From positions 39,233-103,232 of the forward strand of contig SEFT01000015.1 of assembly GCA_004144175.1 (NCBI GenBank): a stretch of DNA of 64,000 bases, in the 5' to 3' direction. Of this stretch, positions 60,825 to 64,000 are shown in pieces. Every line of letters begins with the position of its first letter. Position 1 is the stretch's first letter. The notes below the pieces were generated by a model. The model was not told the origin of the DNA and made no database searches. It saw only the letters and a list, made by a program, of their open reading frames with translations. Source of the stretch: Sphingobacteriales bacterium (lineage in GTDB: Bacteria; Bacteroidota; Bacteroidia; Chitinophagales; Chitinophagaceae). A program made the translations under genes and the position numbers.

Positions 60825-62585
60825 TTAGCTTTCTTGATTTGGCTGCTTAGGCTTTTGTTCGCGGTTGCGATGCTGGCCTTGCTGGTTTGGCCCCTGTTGC
60901 TTCGGGTGCGGGTGCTGCGGCTTAGATCCTTGCGGCGGCCTGTTTTGCTGTGGCCTGTTCTGCTGCTGCGGTTTACCTTGCCCTTGCTGTTGCTGCCCTT
61001 GTTGTTGGCCCTGCCCCTGCTGTTGTTGGGGTTGTGCTTGTTGCTGGCCCTGCTCCGGCTTCGGTTGCCCTTGTCCTTGAGGCTTTTGCTGTGGGTTCGG
61101 GTTTCGCTGCCTGCTTTGCTGCGGCCTTTTCTCGCCTTGGTTCTGTCCACCGCCCTGTTGCTGTTGCGGTTTATTGCCGCCTTCGCCTTGCTGGCCTTGT
61201 GCCCCGCCTTGTTGCTGCGGCCTGTTGCCTTGCGGTCGCTGTGGCCTGTTATTATTACCACCCTCCCGGTTGCCTTGCGGCTTCGGCTGGTTTTGTTTCG
61301 GCTGGTCCGGATCATTATCACTGCCACCTTGCTGCGGGCGGCTGCCTTGTTGCGGACGGACTTGTTGTTGTGGCCTGTTACCGCCACCCTGCTGGCCTTG
61401 TACACCACCACCTTGCTGCTGCGGCCTGTTGCCTTGCTGCTGTTGCGGTTTGTTGCCACCACCACCTTTGCCTTTTCTACGGCTCGATTTCTCCAGGTTC
61501 TTCAGCGTTATCTGGCCTACGTCATTCACAAATCCTATATCTACCTTCAGCCCTGCTTTATTACTGCTGGTCTCCAGTTCTACCGGTTGCAGCTCATCGG
61601 GCTTCACGCCTTCTTTATTTGCTTTCAGTATTTCCTTTACGCGTACTATCGTCAGCGGGTATTGCTTACTGCTGTCCGAATAGCTGTACCACATCAAATT
61701 TTTAAAGATATCCTTCTTCTGTAGCGTAGCATTTCCTTTTATGGTCTGCAAAGTCTCTGCATGGTCGGGGAACACGCGCAGCGCATCCAGGTACGTATCC
61801 AGCTCGTAGTTCAGGCAGCACTTCAGGCGACCACACTGGCCACTCAGCTTTGTCTGGTTTATCGAAAGATTCTGGTACCGGGCAGCCGTCGTGTTTACCG
61901 ACTTAAAGTCCGAAAGCCATGTAGAGCAGCACAATTCGCGGCCGCAAGAGCCGATACCGCCTACTTTACCACTCTCCTGGCGGGCGCCTATCTGGCGCAT
62001 TTCCACCTTTACCTTAAAGTCAGAGGCGTATAGCTTTATCAGCTCGCGGAAGTCAACCCGCTGGTCGGCGGTGTAGAAGAAGGTAGCTTTCCGTCCATCG
62101 GCCTGTATCTCTACCTCGCACAGTTTCATATCCAGGTTCAGATTCCGGGATATCGTGCGCGAACGCGTAAGCAACTCCGGTTCGCGAACCTTGTGCTTAT
62201 TATACAGGTCAAAGTCTTCGTTGGTAGCCTGGCGAAGCACGCGCTTCATTACTGCCTGCTCTTCCACGTTATGCTTCTTCATCTGCAGCTTCACCAGCTC
62301 ACCGGTAACGCTTACCTGGCCAAGATCGAAGCCGCTGACACCCTCCACGGCGATCCATTCGCCCTTTTCGAGTATCAGACTACTATTATTACGGTAAAAT
62401 TCCTTCCTGCTTCCTTTATTAAACGTTACTTCTATTACCGGGTAAGGCTTTGCACTATCGTGCAGGGGCAAGGCACTAAGCCAATCAAAAACATTCATCC
62501 GGTTGCATCCGCCGCTACTACATCCTCCGCTATTGCAACCTCCGGGTTTTCCATTCGTGCCAGTCCCACAGTTTCCACATCCCAT
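60825..62585 (-). CDS. RicT/PSP1-family protein with long Q/P/G-rich tail
   Basis: This 586-residue protein has residues about 30-365 as a PSP1/YaaT (RicT) core: FYTADQRVDFRELIKLYAS, then GSCGRELCC (Cys214, 219, 220) and GQCGRLKCCLNYE (Cys251, 256, 257), the conserved ligands of the RicAFT iron-sulfur complex in B. subtilis. The first 27 residues hold a separate Cys/Gly cluster (Cys3, 6, 17, 22, 27). From about residue 369 onward the chain is about 215 residues of Gln, Pro, Gly, Asn and Lys, almost surely disordered. The RNA-maturation or regulatory role is inferred from the family. Confidence 0.85.
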   Translation of the reverse strand: MGCGNCGTGTNGKPGGCNSGGCSSGGCNRMNVFDWLSALPLHDSAKPYPVIEVTFNKGSRKEFYRNNSSLILEKGEWIAVEGVSGFDLGQVSVTGELVKLQMKKHNVEEQAVMKRVLRQATNEDFDLYNKHKVREPELLTRSRTISRNLNLDMKLCEVEIQADGRKATFFYTADQRVDFRELIKLYASDFKVKVEMRQIGARQESGKVGGIGSCGRELCCSTWLSDFKSVNTTAARYQNLSINQTKLSGQCGRLKCCLNYELDTYLDALRVFPDHAETLQTIKGNATLQKKDIFKNLMWYSYSDSSKQYPLTIVRVKEILKANKEGVKPDELQPVELETSSNKAGLKVDIGFVNDVGQITLKNLEKSSRRKGKGGGGNKPQQQQGNRPQQQGGGVQGQQGGGNRPQQQVRPQQGSRPQQGGSDNDPDQPKQNQPKPQGNREGGNNNRPQRPQGNRPQQQGGAQGQQGEGGNKPQQQQGGGQNQGEKRPQQSRQRNPNPQQKPQGQGQPKPEQGQQQAQPQQQQGQGQQQGQQQQGQGKPQQQNRPQQNRPPQGSKPQHPHPKQQGPNQQGQHRNREQKPKQPNQES

Positions 62586-62914
62586 CTATTTTATATTTAT
62601 AATGACAGCAGGCCTTGTGCAGTACGTTCCATCCATATTGATGCTTCCTATCGGACATCTATTCATTGCACATCGTATCCGCAACCTGCCGGATTTTCGA
62701 AAGATAATAAAATTACGTGGCAAAGTTACAAAAAAAGAACTGGCTATAAAGCTCCGAAGTGTGCGCACGTCGCACTTTCAATTAAGGCGTTCTTCAGCTC
62801 GTCCATTAAGCACTTATTTAAGTAGAAACAAATAAAAAAGACCGATTTTTATATTAGGTCAAATATTACAAAATATAGTTAACCAATTATCTCTCTCTCT
62901 TAAAATTATTAAAA
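62586..62914. other. Divergent intergenic region, no gene seen
   Basis: These 329 bases lie between the start codons of the RicT/PSP1 gene and the FN3 protein gene. They are AT-rich towards the right end and must hold both promoters, but I could not place a convincing TAnnTTTG pair. No credible gene, hairpin or repeat is visible. Confidence 0.5.
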
Positions 62915-64000
62915 ATGAGAAAACGCCTCTTACACTCATTTAAATTAGGCCTCCTTGCGGCAGCCAGCCTATGCATGAGCTATGCTGCGCGAGGTCAGTA
63001 CACTACAGCAGCGGCTTACCCGTTTGCTGCTACGCAAAGCACGTACACTTATCTTACCGGTGGCACTACTATGTCAACGGTTCAGCAAGATGACAACGTG
63101 GCTACGAATATACCTATCGGGTTTTCGTTCAACTTTGCGGGAACAAACTATACTACAGTAACCGTGGGTTCGAATGGGTGGCTATCGTTTGCCAATATTA
63201 CAGCAAGTAATGCCTACAATGACGTAAGCTCTATATCTTCCATAGCACCTTGCATTATGCCTCTTTGGGACGATGTGGACGGTGCCGGAGGCAGTGCAAC
63301 CTACCTTACCACAGGTACCGCTCCAAACAGGGTCTTCACCGTAGAGTGGCGAAACTGGGAATGGTACTGGGCGGCAAGCAGTATATCCATCTCCTTCCAG
63401 GTAAAGCTGTATGAAGACACCCGGATACAGATACTGTACAAAGAAGAATCAGGAACTGTAAGCAGTCCAAGCGCTTCTATAGGCATTGCCAAGTCGGGTT
63501 CAGATTACCAGTCACTGAACAATACCTCAACATCGCCCACCTCTTCATCCACTACATTTACGAGCACAATAGGTACAAGGCCAACAACAGGGCAAAGCTA
63601 TATGTGGGGCCAGCCACCTTGCCAGTACACCCCCGTTAGCGGATCGGCCAGCAACATCACATCCAGCAAGGCAACTATCAACTGGGCAAATAGCAGCAAT
63701 GGCGTTCCGCCTCAAAACTATGAGATCGTAATAGACCAAAATGCCGGAAATCCGACCGGTGCGGGCACCCCTGTTACAGGAACAACCTACACAAAATCCG
63801 GACTTACCCCGGGTACCAACTACTACGCACACGTACGCGGACGCTGCAGCGGTATCAGCACATCCAACTGGCTGCATATACCATTTGCTACTACTCTTTG
63901 TATTGCACCAAAAGTAAGCATGGCCAATATCACCCACGAATCTGCACTGGCACTTTGGAACAGCCTGCCGGTTGGCATCAACTATCAGTATATATACAAT
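62915..64000 (+). CDS. Secreted fibronectin-III-type protein, N-terminal part (cut by window edge)
   Basis: The frame opens at ATG 62915 and runs without a stop to 64000 (362 codons). A signal peptide is clear (residues about 1-28: RKRLLHSF, then LGLLAAASLCMSYAARG). Residues about 30-225 form a beta-rich domain with FNFAGTNYTTVTVGSNGWLS and PLWDDVDGAGG, then WRNWEWYWAASS, like N-terminal domains of large surface proteins in this phylum. A fibronectin type III domain follows at about 233-325 (ATINWANSSNGVPPQNYEIV, SGLTPGTNYYAHVRG), and a second one starts near 330. It is probably a type IX secretion cargo, but the C-terminal sorting domain is outside the window. Confidence 0.8.
   Translation, partial: MRKRLLHSFKLGLLAAASLCMSYAARGQYTTAAAYPFAATQSTYTYLTGGTTMSTVQQDDNVATNIPIGFSFNFAGTNYTTVTVGSNGWLSFANITASNAYNDVSSISSIAPCIMPLWDDVDGAGGSATYLTTGTAPNRVFTVEWRNWEWYWAASSISISFQVKLYEDTRIQILYKEESGTVSSPSASIGIAKSGSDYQSLNNTSTSPTSSSTTFTSTIGTRPTTGQSYMWGQPPCQYTPVSGSASNITSSKATINWANSSNGVPPQNYEIVIDQNAGNPTGAGTPVTGTTYTKSGLTPGTNYYAHVRGRCSGISTSNWLHIPFATTLCIAPKVSMANITHESALALWNSLPVGINYQYIYN

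Noticed and set aside
60786..61724. Long plus-strand open frames opposite the RicT/PSP1 tail (up to about 310 codons)
   Set aside because: They are Leu/Pro or Cys/Gly-rich mirror images of the Q/P/G-rich coding sequence on the minus strand, overlap one another in different frames, and have no domain.

Overview
The window looks like a chromosome segment from a member of the Bacteroidota, probably a Chitinophagales/Chitinophagaceae-type organism. The evidence is a PorW/SprE-like type IX secretion protein, DUF5686 and DUF3857 family proteins, an M56-TonB antirepressor, a RicT/PSP1 protein, a secreted fibronectin-III protein, and several promoters that fit the Bacteroidota pattern TTTG-N19-TAnnTTTG. 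Ribosome binding sites are weak or absent, as is usual in this phylum. The genus is inferred, not proven.

Layout. (1) Positions 1 to about 7,700 hold the right end of an integrated prophage-like element, all on the minus strand: a tyrosine integrase, an unknown protein coupled to it, an excisionase-type DNA-binding protein behind two identical palindromes, a VirE-type primase-helicase, two tandem paralogous unknown proteins, and a tape-measure protein running off the left edge. It carries three regulatory-looking DNA structures: paired operators, an iteron-like repeat cluster, and a 71-nt three-way-junction fold. (2) Positions 7,700-10,700 are AT-rich accessory sequence with small hypothetical genes, among them a free-standing EF-Tu domain 3. 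(3) Positions 10,800-16,900 (minus) hold a DUF5686 outer-membrane protein, a deoxynucleoside kinase, trpS, and a BlaI/M56-TonB repressor-sensor pair. That pair is divergent from an Nramp-UspA fusion transporter across an operator-dense intergenic region. (4) Positions 17,000-26,200 hold a beta-barrel-like protein, a lone class III PHA synthase, small envelope proteins, a 170-bp inverted-repeat element, an alpha/beta hydrolase, and a secreted protein with a caspase-like His/Cys C-terminus. (5) Positions 26,300-38,300 (minus) are mostly core: glyA, a nucleotidyltransferase pair, rplS-trmD-rimM, a carboxypeptidase Taq, a RelA/SpoT synthetase-hydrolase, and a PorW/SprE-like protein with an 11-residue repeat region. 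(6) Positions 38,480-45,900 (plus) hold small membrane proteins including AtpZ/AtpI types, a SprT-like protein, an M13 peptidase, pepT, a DUF1573 protein, a UbiA-family prenyltransferase and dapB. (7) Positions 45,950-57,040 (minus) hold a DPP-IV-type peptidase, kdsA, two tandem DUF3857/transglutaminase proteins (one lacking the catalytic Cys), sdaA, a fasciclin protein and sppA. (8) Positions 57,170-64,000 hold folK, a second deoxynucleoside kinase, recQ, the RicT/PSP1 protein with a very long Q/P/G-rich tail, and the start of a large secreted FN3 protein cut by the right edge.

I see no rRNA, tRNA, CRISPR array or insertion sequence. The places most worth following up are the BlaI/Nramp-Usp operator region, the caspase-like protein at 24-26 kb, the structured and repeat elements of the phage region, and the hybrid inverted-repeat element at 21.6 kb.
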